DNA of 64,000 nucleotides from JBEBVQ01 sp037190845 (lineage in GTDB: Bacteria > Bacteroidota > Bacteroidia > Chitinophagales > Chitinophagaceae), in the NCBI GenBank assembly GCA_037190845.1, contig JBBCJI010000024.1:62001-126000 (forward strand), written 5' to 3'. The position numbers and the translations under genes were made by a program. Positions within the stretch are counted from its first letter, which is position 1. Every line of letters begins with the position of its first letter. Shown here in pieces: positions 54,470 through 63,921 of the stretch. The notes beneath the pieces were generated by a model. That model had not been told where the DNA came from. It saw nothing but the letters and a program-made list of their open reading frames with translations, and did not search any database.

Positions 54470-55744
54470 ATGCGATTACGGAATCTCAGGACGTTGCTCT
54501 ATTTGTCTGTCTGTCTGCTGACGGTACAGGCAGCTATGGCAGCAAGGTTGTTTATCCCTATGGGCGCCGAAGGGCAGGCGGACCATCTGAAGGCATATGG
54601 CGTGGCGTATGCAGCGCTGGTAAAAGGAATTGAGGTAGACTGGCTACTCAATTACCAGGGCGGGAGTTTCTGCATGGAGCATGTGGATGCGATGGAGCGG
54701 ATGTGTAAATTGAGAGGTGTGAGTTATGAAGTGATGAGCGATGCGCAGTACACAGGTGTGCTTACCCAGATCGCGCATCCGGATTATAATGGCGACGTGA
54801 TCAAGTTGGAGAAAGCGCCGAAGATATGTGTGTACACACCGCCCAATAAACTGCCCTGGGATGATGCGGTGACGCTGGCACTTACTTATGCGGAGATACA
54901 ATACGATAAGGTGTATGATGATGAGGTGCTTTCGGATAAGCTGATGGAGTACGACTGGTTGCATTTGCACCATGAAGATTTTACCGGGCAGTTTGGTAAA
55001 TTCTGGGCCGGATACCGTAATGCATCCTGGTATCAGGAGGAAGTTGCGACACAGGAAGCTGCTGCTGCCCGGCATGGATTTCGTAAGGTATCGCAACTGA
55101 AGCTGGCGGTGGCGAAGAAGATTCAGGCCTTTGTCTCTGGTGGCGGATATCTGTTTGCGATGTGTTCTGCTACGGATAGTTATGATATCGCTATGGCGGC
55201 GCATAAGACAGATATCTGCGATGTGCCGTTCGATGGCGATCCGATGGCGCCGGATGCACAGCAAAAGCTCGACTTCACACAGTCATTCGCGTTCAAAGGT
55301 TTTGCGCTGGTGGATAATCCCTATGAGTACGAGTTTTCTTCGATTGACAATACACGTTATCGTCGCGTGGCCATGGATGTGGATTATTTTACGTTATTCA
55401 CGTTTTCTGCCAAATTTGATCCGGTGCCGACCATGTTATGTCAGAACCATACGACGACCATAAAGGGTTTTATGGGGCAGACGACAACTTTCCGCAAGGA
55501 GCACCTAAAGACCAATGTGCTGGTGATGGGTGAGTATAAGCCTGCCAATGAGGCGCGTTATATTCACGGAGAATACGGTAAGGGTACCTGGACGTTTTAT
55601 GGTGGCCATGATCCGGAAGATTACCAGCATGCTGTAGGCGACCCGCCAACGGAATTGTCCAGCCATCCCAACTCGCCGGGTTATCGTCTGATATTGAATA
55701 ATGTACTCTTCCCGGCTGCGAAGAAGAAACCGAGGAAGACGTAG
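54470..55744 (+). CDS. Secreted protein of the Bacteroidota family often named asparagine synthetase B
   Basis: 424 residues with a signal peptide (TLLYLSVCLLTVQAAMA). Conserved stretches are HLKAYGVAYAALVKGIEVDWLLNYQGGSF near residue 39 and SGGGYLFAMCSATDSYDIA near 222, which looks like a nucleophile elbow of a class I glutamine-amidotransferase/ThuA fold. It has no PP-loop or Ntn-type start of a real asparagine synthetase, so the database name, from memory, is misleading. The frame ends in a basic tail. Activity unknown. Confidence 0.7.
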   Translation: MRLRNLRTLLYLSVCLLTVQAAMAARLFIPMGAEGQADHLKAYGVAYAALVKGIEVDWLLNYQGGSFCMEHVDAMERMCKLRGVSYEVMSDAQYTGVLTQIAHPDYNGDVIKLEKAPKICVYTPPNKLPWDDAVTLALTYAEIQYDKVYDDEVLSDKLMEYDWLHLHHEDFTGQFGKFWAGYRNASWYQEEVATQEAAAARHGFRKVSQLKLAVAKKIQAFVSGGGYLFAMCSATDSYDIAMAAHKTDICDVPFDGDPMAPDAQQKLDFTQSFAFKGFALVDNPYEYEFSSIDNTRYRRVAMDVDYFTLFTFSAKFDPVPTMLCQNHTTTIKGFMGQTTTFRKEHLKTNVLVMGEYKPANEARYIHGEYGKGTWTFYGGHDPEDYQHAVGDPPTELSSHPNSPGYRLILNNVLFPAAKKKPRKT

Positions 55745-55804
55745 TGCTGTTTTTTTGATGACGCTAACGGGGATTACAAGTCAGGTATGGTTTGAGTGGT
55801 TGAA

Positions 55805-56566
55805 TTACGAGCCTAACACTAACTTGTAATCCCGGTTCTGGTTGAATTCTTTGAATATGTCCCCAGATTTTTTCAGCAGCAAATCATATTGTTTGCCTCC
55901 GTGGCTGATGCGTTTTATGCCGAGTTTGCCTAAGGTTTCATAATCGGGTAAAGCAGGTGTTATGAATACATTGAGCGGGAGGTTTACTTGTGCTACAAAT
56001 GCTTTGATATCTGCTTCTGTTTCTATCAGTGGTACAAAGATGCCGTCGGCGCCGGCTGCCTGATAAGTTAGCGCCCTTGAAATAGATTCATTCAGGCTGT
56101 CGGCATGTTTGGTGGTATAAGTGTCTGTTCGCGCGTTGATGAATATATCTGTAGTATTTTTGATGGCTTTGATTTTTTCTGCCAGAAGGGATGCATCGCC
56201 TAAGGTGCGCTTGCCATTTTTTACGATGCCGTCTTCGAGGTTGATGCCCACTATGCCAAGGTCAGTAAGCTGACTGACGTGACGGGCGACTTCCTGCGGA
56301 TCGTTTGAATACCCGGCTTCGAAATCTACAGACAAGGGTACTTCTGATGTCGCTGCAATGTGTTTTATGATAAACATCATGATCTCCAGGGGGATTTCTT
56401 CACCGTCTGCATAACCTAACGCAAGGGCAATGGCATGGCTGGAGGATCCTAAGGCTTTGAAACCTGCCTGTTGCGCCAGTTGTGCTGTATGCGCGTCCCA
56501 TACGTTGGCCAGGAGTAATGGGTGGTCGTTTTGATGCAATGATCTGAAGGTTTGTAGTGTGCTCAT
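55805..56566 (-). CDS. Isocitrate lyase/PEP mutase superfamily protein
   Basis: 253 residues from the ATG at 56566. ANVWDAHTAQLAQQAGFKALGSSS opens a TIM barrel, PLSVDFEAGYSN near residue 88 holds the metal-binding Asp, and GINLEDGI near 112 follows. The catalytic KKCGH/KRCGH loop of isocitrate and methylisocitrate lyases is missing; the position has KNGKR instead, as in oxaloacetate- or phosphonopyruvate-hydrolase-like members. Substrate uncertain. Confidence 0.78.
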   Translation of the reverse strand: MSTLQTFRSLHQNDHPLLLANVWDAHTAQLAQQAGFKALGSSSHAIALALGYADGEEIPLEIMMFIIKHIAATSEVPLSVDFEAGYSNDPQEVARHVSQLTDLGIVGINLEDGIVKNGKRTLGDASLLAEKIKAIKNTTDIFINARTDTYTTKHADSLNESISRALTYQAAGADGIFVPLIETEADIKAFVAQVNLPLNVFITPALPDYETLGKLGIKRISHGGKQYDLLLKKSGDIFKEFNQNRDYKLVLGS

Positions 56567-56680
56567 GATGTTGGTTGTTTTAGTGATGGTTATGATCTGT
56601 TTAGCTGGATATGTAAGGAAAAACTGTAAAAATATCATGCCTGAGTGCTGCTTGCAATCTGTGGGGTCAGACAAAGGAGC

Positions 56681-56688
56681 TACCTTTG
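56681..56688 (+). promoter_or_regulatory. TAnnTTTG -7 box upstream of the M3 peptidase gene
   Basis: TACCTTTG, 51 bases before the ATG at 56740; the -33 box is weak. Confidence 0.35.
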
Positions 56689-56739
56689 CAAGGTGGTCTT
56701 AGCAGGCCGCATATACATTAACCGCTTTAACGAACATTC

Positions 56740-58767
56740 ATGACTAACCCGCTTTTAAAAGCTTTCGATACGCCGTTTTCAAGTGTGCCTTTTACCCGGA
56801 TTCAGGATGAACATTATGAACCGGCAATCCGGGCACTCATAGATGAGGCCAGACGGGAAACAGATGCTATTACCGGTAATTCCCAAACACCTGATTTTGA
56901 AAATACTATTGCCGCACTTGAAAAAACCGGTAAGCAATTGGGCATTGCTTCGTCTGTGTTTTTTAATCTTAATTCTGCAGAGACTAATGATTTTTTGGAA
57001 GAGACCGCACAGAAAATATCCCCGCTGCTGGCATCGCACAGTAATGATGTGATGCTGAATGAGGAATTATTTGCACGGGTAAAGTATGTGTGGGAACACA
57101 TGGATACCACTGCGCTTGATCCGGAAGATGCCCGCCTGCTCGACAAAACGTATAAAGGCTTTATCCGGAACGGTGCTATGCTGGGTGAAGCAGAGAAGGC
57201 CCGGATCCGGGAGATAGATCAGGAACTGTCTGTGTTGGGGGTACAGTTCGCCCAGAATGTTTTGCGCGAAACGAACGATTATACCCTGCACTTCACAGAC
57301 CGGAATGATCTGGAAGGATTGCCGGAATCGGCAGTGCAGGCTGCGGCAGAGGAAGCTGCAGGCAGAAGCCTGGAAGGCTGGGTGTTTACGTTGCAGTTCC
57401 CGAGCCTGACCCCTTTTCTGAAGTATGCCCGCAAACGGACGTTGCGGCAGGAGCTTCATTTTGCTGCAGGCAGAAAGGCTTTCCAGGATAATGAAAATAA
57501 TAATGAGGCAAATATCAGGCGGATCACGGTGTTGCGTAGGGAACGGGCTCAGTTGCTTGGGTTCACAAGCCATGCGGATTTTGTGTTGCAGGAACGGATG
57601 GCCGGTAGCACGGAGAAGGTGGTGACCTTTCTGCGGGAATTGATGGATCGTGCAAAGCCTTTTGCCGAATCGGAGATCCGGGAACTGGCAGATCTGGCGG
57701 CACAGGATGGTATTGACCGGATTATGCCCTGGGACCATGCTTATTATGCAGAGAAGCTTCGGGAGGCGAAGTATGCATTCTCTGAAGAGGAACTGAAGCC
57801 GTACTTCCCGCTGCAACAGGTGCAGCAGGCTGCTTTTGATGCAGCGGGTCGGTTATACGGACTTAGCTTTGTGCTGCGCGATGATGTAGAAACGTACCAT
57901 CCGGAAGTAACGGTGTATGAGGTGCTGGAGCAGGGACAACATAAGGCATTGCTGTATACTGATTATTTCCCGAGAAAGGGAAAACGTCCGGGTGCGTGGA
58001 TGACGTCCTGGCGAGGTCAGTATCGGGACGGGGCGGAGCATGTGCGCCCTCATATTTCTATCGTGTGCAACTTTTCCCGGCCAGTCGGGGAACTGCCTTC
58101 GCTGCTGACCTTTACGGAGGTGACGACGATGTTTCACGAATTTGGTCATGCATTGCACGGTATACTGGCGGATACGCGTTATGAAAGTCTCTCGGGTACG
58201 AATGTGTACTGGGATTTTGTAGAGCTGCCGTCACAGTTTATGGAGAACTATTGTTATGAGAAATCATTCCTGAACGACTTCGCACGGCATCACCGGACTG
58301 GTGAGGCGCTTCCGGAAGATAAGGTGGATAAGATTGTGCAGGCGGCTCATTTTATGCAGGGATACCAGACGCTGCGCCAGATTGGGTTTGGTTTGCTGGA
58401 TATGGCTTATCATACCAATGGTTTACCGGAAGGGGAAGATATTGCTGCTTTTGAAACCAGGACTACAGGTGAAACAAGGCTGTACCCTGATGTAATCGGT
58501 ACCGCGATCAGCCCTTCGTTCTCGCATATTTTCGCCGGCGGGTATGCGGCGGGCTATTATTCTTACAAATGGGCGGAAGTACTGGATGCGGATGCGTTTG
58601 CCTATTTTAAGGAGACGGATATTTTTGCGCCGGAGACAGCGGTGCGGTTCAAAAAGCTTTTAAGCAGCGGAGGTACGGTAGATCCTATGGCATTGTACGT
58701 GGCATTCCGGGGCCGGGAGCCGCAGCCTGATGCTTTGCTGAAGCGGGCAGGATTGGTTAGTGCATAG
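56740..58767 (+). CDS. dcp: M3 family metallopeptidase (peptidyl-dipeptidase Dcp-like)
   Basis: 675 residues. Zinc site HEFGHALHG with His466, Glu467 and His470, then the third ligand Glu495 (DFVELPSQFMEN), and the HIFAGGYAAGYYSYKWAEVLDADAF signature at the C-terminus. This is the Dcp/oligopeptidase A group; no signal peptide is seen, so it is cytoplasmic. Length is the usual for Dcp. Single-gene unit with its own -7 box. Confidence 0.92.
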   Translation: MTNPLLKAFDTPFSSVPFTRIQDEHYEPAIRALIDEARRETDAITGNSQTPDFENTIAALEKTGKQLGIASSVFFNLNSAETNDFLEETAQKISPLLASHSNDVMLNEELFARVKYVWEHMDTTALDPEDARLLDKTYKGFIRNGAMLGEAEKARIREIDQELSVLGVQFAQNVLRETNDYTLHFTDRNDLEGLPESAVQAAAEEAAGRSLEGWVFTLQFPSLTPFLKYARKRTLRQELHFAAGRKAFQDNENNNEANIRRITVLRRERAQLLGFTSHADFVLQERMAGSTEKVVTFLRELMDRAKPFAESEIRELADLAAQDGIDRIMPWDHAYYAEKLREAKYAFSEEELKPYFPLQQVQQAAFDAAGRLYGLSFVLRDDVETYHPEVTVYEVLEQGQHKALLYTDYFPRKGKRPGAWMTSWRGQYRDGAEHVRPHISIVCNFSRPVGELPSLLTFTEVTTMFHEFGHALHGILADTRYESLSGTNVYWDFVELPSQFMENYCYEKSFLNDFARHHRTGEALPEDKVDKIVQAAHFMQGYQTLRQIGFGLLDMAYHTNGLPEGEDIAAFETRTTGETRLYPDVIGTAISPSFSHIFAGGYAAGYYSYKWAEVLDADAFAYFKETDIFAPETAVRFKKLLSSGGTVDPMALYVAFRGREPQPDALLKRAGLVSA

Positions 58768-58793
58768 GTTCCTGGCTATTCACTGTTACGGTC

Positions 58794-59729
58794 TTATTTA
58801 TTGCCGGTGAGGGTGGTCAGAAATTTGCGCATACGTACGGATAGCTTTTCGCTTTGGGCAGATATGTCTGTCATGAACTGTGCTGTATTGCCGACCTCTT
58901 TCTTTGCAGCTTCGGCCAGTAGTGTGATGCGGTTGAGCTCATGGGCAATTTCATCGTGTATATCGCGGTGGACCTTTTCGCGTTCCTCCCGGATGATCAG
59001 TTGCTGTTCATATTCCTGCCCCGGGAATTTGATGGAGCGGTATAAGAGGAACAGGTAGATGACCGTTGTCATGACGGGCTGGAACGCGTAGAAAACAGTA
59101 GTGTCAGAATCTGCCCATACCAGCAGGGCAGGCGCAATCAGGTAGCAGATCAGCAGCAGCCAGATAGTCAGTGTGGCCAGCCAGCGCAGGTTTAAATCCG
59201 GATAATAACTTTTGCTCCGGATGCGACGGTTGTATTGATAGACGAGCTTCAGGCTCCAGATCAGGTAAATACCCATTTGAAGCCCGGTGAAAAAGTTCAG
59301 CAGTGAATTGAGCACGGGAGGACGTACGGTCATGCCGGCATAGAAATTCTTTACGTCGTGCTCCGGCAGGAGCGACATATACACAACATACATCGCTGCC
59401 GGGATAAAAGACAGGATATGCAGCCAGCGTCGCTTCCGCCAGTTGACAGGTATGCCGGTCATATAGCTGGTATAAAGGAGATATAGCGGGCCAAGGAAGA
59501 AGAACAGGAAATGCACCGTTTCGTTGACGAAATGATACTTCCAGGCGAGGCCGCTGAAGATTAGCATATCGTCGAGATGCACACCTCCGAAGATCAGCAT
59601 AAAGACAGCCAATACGTGGTTTGCCCGGGAGTTTGATTTCTTTATCAGGAGAATTATAGCAAATATCACCTGATGGATCAGGCAGATACCGGCTAATTGT
59701 ATTAAAATATTTATCTCCTGCGATTCCAT
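58794..59729 (-). CDS. 7TM sensor with HisKA_3-like helix, no ATPase domain
   Basis: 311 residues. Seven hydrophobic segments over residues 6-230, beginning AGICLIHQVIFAIILLIKKSNSRANHVLAVFML, then a HisKA_3-type dimerisation helix with HRDIHDEIAHEL, His258 at the phospho-acceptor place, and a second helix ending at the stop. The HATPase domain that should follow is missing. The gene lies 6 bases after the complete kinase, last in the trio. It could be phosphorylated in trans by its paralogue. Confidence 0.8.
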   Translation of the reverse strand: MESQEINILIQLAGICLIHQVIFAIILLIKKSNSRANHVLAVFMLIFGGVHLDDMLIFSGLAWKYHFVNETVHFLFFFLGPLYLLYTSYMTGIPVNWRKRRWLHILSFIPAAMYVVYMSLLPEHDVKNFYAGMTVRPPVLNSLLNFFTGLQMGIYLIWSLKLVYQYNRRIRSKSYYPDLNLRWLATLTIWLLLICYLIAPALLVWADSDTTVFYAFQPVMTTVIYLFLLYRSIKFPGQEYEQQLIIREEREKVHRDIHDEIAHELNRITLLAEAAKKEVGNTAQFMTDISAQSEKLSVRMRKFLTTLTGNK

Positions 59730-59735
59730 CTTTCG

Positions 59736-61061
59736 TTATGTATAAGGTATCTGCTCCAGGGAAATGATCGTACCACCTTCATTGTCTGGCAGTACAGAAA
59801 AACGGCCGTTTAAAAATTCAGTTCTGATACGCATATTCTTGAGGCCGTTACCCGGTGGCTGATTTCCCTGATTAACACCGACACCATTGTCTGTTATATA
59901 GAGGGAGAAGTGTTGGCCGGTAATCTGCAGCGTAATCTCTGCATAGCTGGCTTGTGCATGTTTTGCAATATTATGTATGGCTTCTTTGATGATCAGGCAT
60001 ACATTCCGTCGTAGTTCATGAGAAACGGTGTGGCCGGGGATGTCTTTGGGGAAGTGAATCCGGTTGTGTATGCCTGCATTGTCGAAGTAATCGGCAGAGT
60101 ACTCACGAATATAAGCCATCAGGTTGTCGAATGTGTCGTTTTGCGGATTAAGGCCCCAGACAATCTCGCGGAGGTTGTGTGCCAGTTGGCGCGCGCTGCC
60201 TGATATTTCATCAAGCTGTTGCGCGTCGGCGGCTGGTTCTCTTTTGGCAATTTCCGAAAGCAACGCAATGCGTGTGATTCCGGCGCCCAATTCATCGTGC
60301 ATATCCCGGCTGATCTTTTCACGCTCCTGTTCCCGGATGAGTTTCTTTTCATATTCCGTGCCGGGAAAATTAATAGACTTGTAGAAGAGTACCAGGTAGA
60401 TAGCCATGGTGATGACGGGCATAAACAGGTATAGCACCGAAAGGTCAGAATGAACGAACAGCAGCAGCAGCGGCACGCCGAACAGGGAGAAAAACAGTAG
60501 CGTAAGCGTGAGGCGGTATAACCATTGCAGGCTCATTACTTGGTGGTAGCTTTGATTGTGTATCCGGTCGTTGTACTTTCTGAGAACCTGTAGACTCCAT
60601 ATCATATACACGGTCATCTGAAGGGTGACAATGGAGAGTAATACCATGGCCTCCACCGGTTGCTGTATGCGTGCGGCATCATAATAACTCCGGATAAAGT
60701 CCGGATCTTTGAAGGCAAAGCTGACAAAGAACAGAGCCGGTGGGACGAAGGGGAGCAGGTGAATCCAGAGTCGCCGTTTCCAGTTGATCTGTGTGCCGGT
60801 CATGTCGGCCGTATATTGCAGGTATAACGGGCCTTCAAGATACAGAAGAAGAAAACACAACTCATTGAGCCAATGCCATTGATATACTTTGCCTGACAGG
60901 ATCAGCACATGTGATAAGTGTATACTGGCCAGTATGAGCATGAAGAAACCCAGTGTCCGGTTGGCTTTCCGGTTGTCTTTTTTTAGAAAAAGAATACCAG
61001 AGAAAAGTGCCAGATGGATCAGGCAGATCCATGCGAGGTAGTAATACAGGGAGTGTGGCAT
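59736..61061 (-). CDS. 7TM sensor histidine kinase, complete (HisKA_3 + HATPase)
   Basis: 441 residues. Seven membrane segments (residues ~8-228) of the type also fused to AraC regulators in Bacteroidota, with LFLKKDNRKANRTLGFFML near residue 24. The HisKA_3 helix carries His255 in SRDMHDELGAG. The HATPase has the N box LIIKEAIHNIAKHA, G1 DNGVGV and GNGLKNMRIR. It is the only one of three tandem paralogues with a catalytic domain. Partner is likely the NarL-type regulator at 63012. Confidence 0.9.
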   Translation of the reverse strand: MPHSLYYYLAWICLIHLALFSGILFLKKDNRKANRTLGFFMLILASIHLSHVLILSGKVYQWHWLNELCFLLLYLEGPLYLQYTADMTGTQINWKRRLWIHLLPFVPPALFFVSFAFKDPDFIRSYYDAARIQQPVEAMVLLSIVTLQMTVYMIWSLQVLRKYNDRIHNQSYHQVMSLQWLYRLTLTLLFFSLFGVPLLLLFVHSDLSVLYLFMPVITMAIYLVLFYKSINFPGTEYEKKLIREQEREKISRDMHDELGAGITRIALLSEIAKREPAADAQQLDEISGSARQLAHNLREIVWGLNPQNDTFDNLMAYIREYSADYFDNAGIHNRIHFPKDIPGHTVSHELRRNVCLIIKEAIHNIAKHAQASYAEITLQITGQHFSLYITDNGVGVNQGNQPPGNGLKNMRIRTEFLNGRFSVLPDNEGGTIISLEQIPYT

Positions 61062-61092
61062 AAAATATGCAATGTCACAAATCTATACATTT

Positions 61093-62019
61093 TTATGATT
61101 TGCCTTCTGTATTTAGTTTACGGATCAGTTGCCGGAGGTTGCGGGTTAATTGTTTTGATTGCCTGGAGATTTCTTCCAGTCCGGAAGCAGTTGTATCCGT
61201 CTCGTGTTTTGCCGCCTCCGATAGCATGTGGATGCGGGTAATGCTGGTGTTCAGTTCATCATAAAGTTCGTGGCTGATCTTCCTGCGCTCCAGCTCACGG
61301 ATCAATCGTTGTTCATAATGTTTTCCCCGTGAGCTTACTGCTTTTAGGAACAAGAATAAATATAATATCGTGGTAATAGCCGGGGTGATCACCAGCAACG
61401 CTGTTACATCTGAATCTGATAGCACAATCAGCACAGGTGATATTACCAGGCATATGAACAGCCAGAGAATGGTGAATGTTGTCAGCCATCGGAGTTGGAG
61501 CCAGCGATAGGAAGATGTCTGCCGGATACGCTGGTGATACCGGTTCTGCAATCGCAGGCTCAGGAGCATATATAGGGTGAGCTGGGCTGTAAGTACGGAG
61601 AGCAGGATGCTATTGGATATGGGTTGGTGGTGTAGGCATAATTCGTAAAACTTCTGCCGTTCTTCCGGCTGGTCAAAAAAGAAGCTGATATAATAGGGTA
61701 GAAAAAATAGTGCTGGCAGAAAATGTATCCATCCGTGTTTCCGCCAGTTGAACCGCTCTCCCGTCATGTAAACGGTATATTGAAGGAAGGCAGGTCCCAT
61801 AAAGTAAGGGATTACGAACACCAGCTCATTCAGGTAAAAGACCTTCCATGCCACTTGCATAAGAACCAGCAGGTGGTTTAGGTGTCCTATTGCAAGACCG
61901 GCCATGAATACAGCCAGCATCCTGTTGGCCCGCCGGTTTTCCTTTTTTATCAGGAGCACAGCAATAAATACAGACAGATGGATCAGGCAGATCCATGCTA
62001 CGGCTTCGTGAGATAGCAT
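61093..62019 (-). CDS. 7TM protein with kinase-like helix, phospho-acceptor His replaced by Tyr
   Basis: 308 residues, paralogue of the two that follow. Seven membrane segments over residues 5-228; the DHp-like helix reads ISHELYDELNTSI where the kinase reads ISRDMHDELGAGI, so Tyr253 stands at the phospho-acceptor position. It ends about 40 residues later with no HATPase. It is first in the three-gene run and starts 31 bases before the complete kinase. Likely a sensing partner rather than an enzyme. Confidence 0.8.
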   Translation of the reverse strand: MLSHEAVAWICLIHLSVFIAVLLIKKENRRANRMLAVFMAGLAIGHLNHLLVLMQVAWKVFYLNELVFVIPYFMGPAFLQYTVYMTGERFNWRKHGWIHFLPALFFLPYYISFFFDQPEERQKFYELCLHHQPISNSILLSVLTAQLTLYMLLSLRLQNRYHQRIRQTSSYRWLQLRWLTTFTILWLFICLVISPVLIVLSDSDVTALLVITPAITTILYLFLFLKAVSSRGKHYEQRLIRELERRKISHELYDELNTSITRIHMLSEAAKHETDTTASGLEEISRQSKQLTRNLRQLIRKLNTEGKS

Positions 62020-62064
62020 TACCGGATTTTTCTTCCGGTAAAGTTAAGCGTTTGTTTTTCCTGC

Positions 62065-62115
62065 AAAAAACAATAAACCCCGCAACCCCTGTATCTTACA
62101 GGGCGTTGCAGGGGG
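62065..62115 (-). terminator. Terminator after the minus-strand lipoprotein gene
   Basis: CCCC-GCAAC-CCCTGTA (62078 on) pairs with TACAGGG-GTTGC-GGGG up to 62114 with two bulges; on the minus strand a T-rich stretch (TTTATTGTTTTTTG) follows. It separates the lipoprotein from the kinase trio. Confidence 0.65.
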
Positions 62116-62176
62116 AAATTAATTTGATGTTTTACGGATCCCGGCCGCAGTTTTGTGACAGCCGGTTTTCCGGGGC

Positions 62177-62935
62177 TTATAAAGTCCGTTTCCCGGAAAT
62201 GGTCACGGTTTTTCCGTCTCCATCCTGGAAACTGCCGCTTATCTCATCGCCGGAAAGAGTCCCTAGAGTTTTACCATCCCTGTCGATAATTTTGCCGCCG
62301 TCGATCGTGCCTTTAATATTTTCGTCGTGGAAAGTACCGTTTTCTCTGGCAACACCACCCCATTTGTCTAATGCACGTGAGAGCAGGATGTTGAAAGTTC
62401 CTTTTGTTCCATCACTGATGCTGTAGTTTCCTTCAAAGCCTTCTACCAATGCGTTTGATGTTTCCTTAATCAGTGTGAACGATGCATTGGGGTGACCGGG
62501 AATAGAGGATGCTGTAACCTTAGGGTCATTGCCGTCGGGGGCTACCGAAAAGGTGATACTTACCGGCCCGCCGTTCATTGTTCCGGTGAAAGGCGCGATG
62601 TATGGCTCTCCATTTTCCCAGGCAATACTGGACGAAAGTGATACGGTTTCTCCGTCAATGACCATGATTGCAGTTATGGAACTGCCATCATTGCCGACAT
62701 TAAACCGGATGGTACCCGTTGAAGCAACGAGAATGCCTTTGTAGATTCCTTTGCTGCTACCGTCATACTCGGTTTTGGCTTCGGGCGACTGAACACACGT
62801 ACTGCATTTGTACGAAGATGTGACGGGTGGATTCTTTGTCGTGTCAGGATCTTTATCCTTGTCTTTCTTGCATGCATTGAGTGCCAGGAAAATGCATGCT
62901 GTCAACAGTGTGATGATGTGTGTATGTGGTTTCAT
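62177..62935 (-). CDS. Putative lipoprotein in a signalling cluster
   Basis: 252 residues. Lipobox LNAC at Cys22, then KKDKDKDPDTTKNP. The mature protein has KCSTCVQSPEAK and several repeats of beta-strands with GTIRFNVGNDGSS, GTFNILLSRALD and GTFHDENIKGTIDG, each with the G-T/S-F/I pattern. It lies between the response regulator (75 bases upstream) and the kinase trio on the same strand. It could be the extracellular sensor or a target gene. Family not recognised. Confidence 0.7.
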   Translation of the reverse strand: MKPHTHIITLLTACIFLALNACKKDKDKDPDTTKNPPVTSSYKCSTCVQSPEAKTEYDGSSKGIYKGILVASTGTIRFNVGNDGSSITAIMVIDGETVSLSSSIAWENGEPYIAPFTGTMNGGPVSITFSVAPDGNDPKVTASSIPGHPNASFTLIKETSNALVEGFEGNYSISDGTKGTFNILLSRALDKWGGVARENGTFHDENIKGTIDGGKIIDRDGKTLGTLSGDEISGSFQDGDGKTVTISGKRTL

Positions 62936-63011
62936 CTTTTTTGTTTTGCTTACAAACGTACAGCACTGCTATATATGCCGCATCACCCAAAATGCGTATT
63001 TTGGAGATACG

Positions 63012-63653
63012 CTATCGTTTCCCCGGGCCGAAGTATTTGTTGACAGCTTCCATACGTGTGTTGGCCTGCAGTTTTGAATATATGTTGCGGATATGTGTGC
63101 GTACTGTTTCGGCGCTGATGTGCATCAACTCTGCGATTTCCTTGTTGCGGTATCCTTTTGATACCCGGTTGATGATTTCTTCTTCACGGCGGGTAAGCGG
63201 GGCGATCAATTCTTTTTTTTCCGGCCGGAAATAGGTGAGTACTTTCCGTGCGATCTGAACATCTATCGGAGCCCCGCCTGCATAAATGGTTTCAATGGCA
63301 TGTAACATTTCATCAGGAGGAGCGCTTTTCAGAATGTAGCCCCCGGCGCCCGCCTTGAGCGCATTGAAGATGTTTTCATGATCATGAAAGACAGTGCAGA
63401 TAAGGATTTCGGTAGTGATATTTTTTTCTTTGATCTCCCGTGTAAACGTAATTCCGTCCATGCCGGGCAGTCCGATGTCCATCAGGATCACATCGGGCGG
63501 GTATCTGAAGATTATATTGCGTGCCGCCTCAACGCTGTTATAGTTTCCCGTGCAAATAATATGCCCGCTATCGTTCAGGAGCTTTTCCCACGCGATGGCA
63601 ATATCCCTGTCGTCTTCTATGATAACAATACGTAGCTGTGTTGCAACTGTCAT
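63012..63653 (-). CDS. NarL/LuxR-type response regulator
   Basis: 213 residues. The receiver has the acidic pair EDD near residue 13, the phospho-acceptor Asp in VILMDIGLPGMDG near residue 57, and KSA with the conserved Lys near 109. The C-terminal helix-turn-helix runs LTRREEEIINRVSKGYRNKEIAELMHISAETVRTHIRNIYSKL. HisKA_3 kinases pair with this class, so it fits the 7TM kinase at 59736. Two direct repeats at 63753-63787 upstream could be its binding site. Confidence 0.93.
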   Translation of the reverse strand: MTVATQLRIVIIEDDRDIAIAWEKLLNDSGHIICTGNYNSVEAARNIIFRYPPDVILMDIGLPGMDGITFTREIKEKNITTEILICTVFHDHENIFNALKAGAGGYILKSAPPDEMLHAIETIYAGGAPIDVQIARKVLTYFRPEKKELIAPLTRREEEIINRVSKGYRNKEIAELMHISAETVRTHIRNIYSKLQANTRMEAVNKYFGPGKR

Positions 63654-63752
63654 GATACAAAGAAAAGAAACAGTCGCAGTATCTGCATCCCCCCTTTTGC
63701 GTATTTTTTCATTGTTCTGTTACCGGCTGACATTATCCCTGAGTCGCTGATA

Positions 63753-63787
63753 TTTCCCGATTTTGACAAATGCTTTCCCGATTTTGA
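63753..63787. promoter_or_regulatory. Two 14-bp direct repeats, 21 bp apart
   Basis: TTTCCCGATTTTGA occurs at 63753-63766 and at 63774-63787, start to start 21 bases, that is two helical turns on one face of the DNA. They lie between the response-regulator gene and the leftward end of the plus-strand gene at 63922. A regulator-binding site is likely; which one is an inference. Confidence 0.5.
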
Positions 63788-63921
63788 TAATAACCCTCTC
63801 ATGTCGTCTCTATTTTTGCGCCGCTTATTCTTGCTCCCACCTGTTGCCGGATTTCCGGTACGTACTATCCGTTTTTAATAATCTGTCTCACCCCGGTATC
63901 TGATGCCGGAAATAGGATTTT

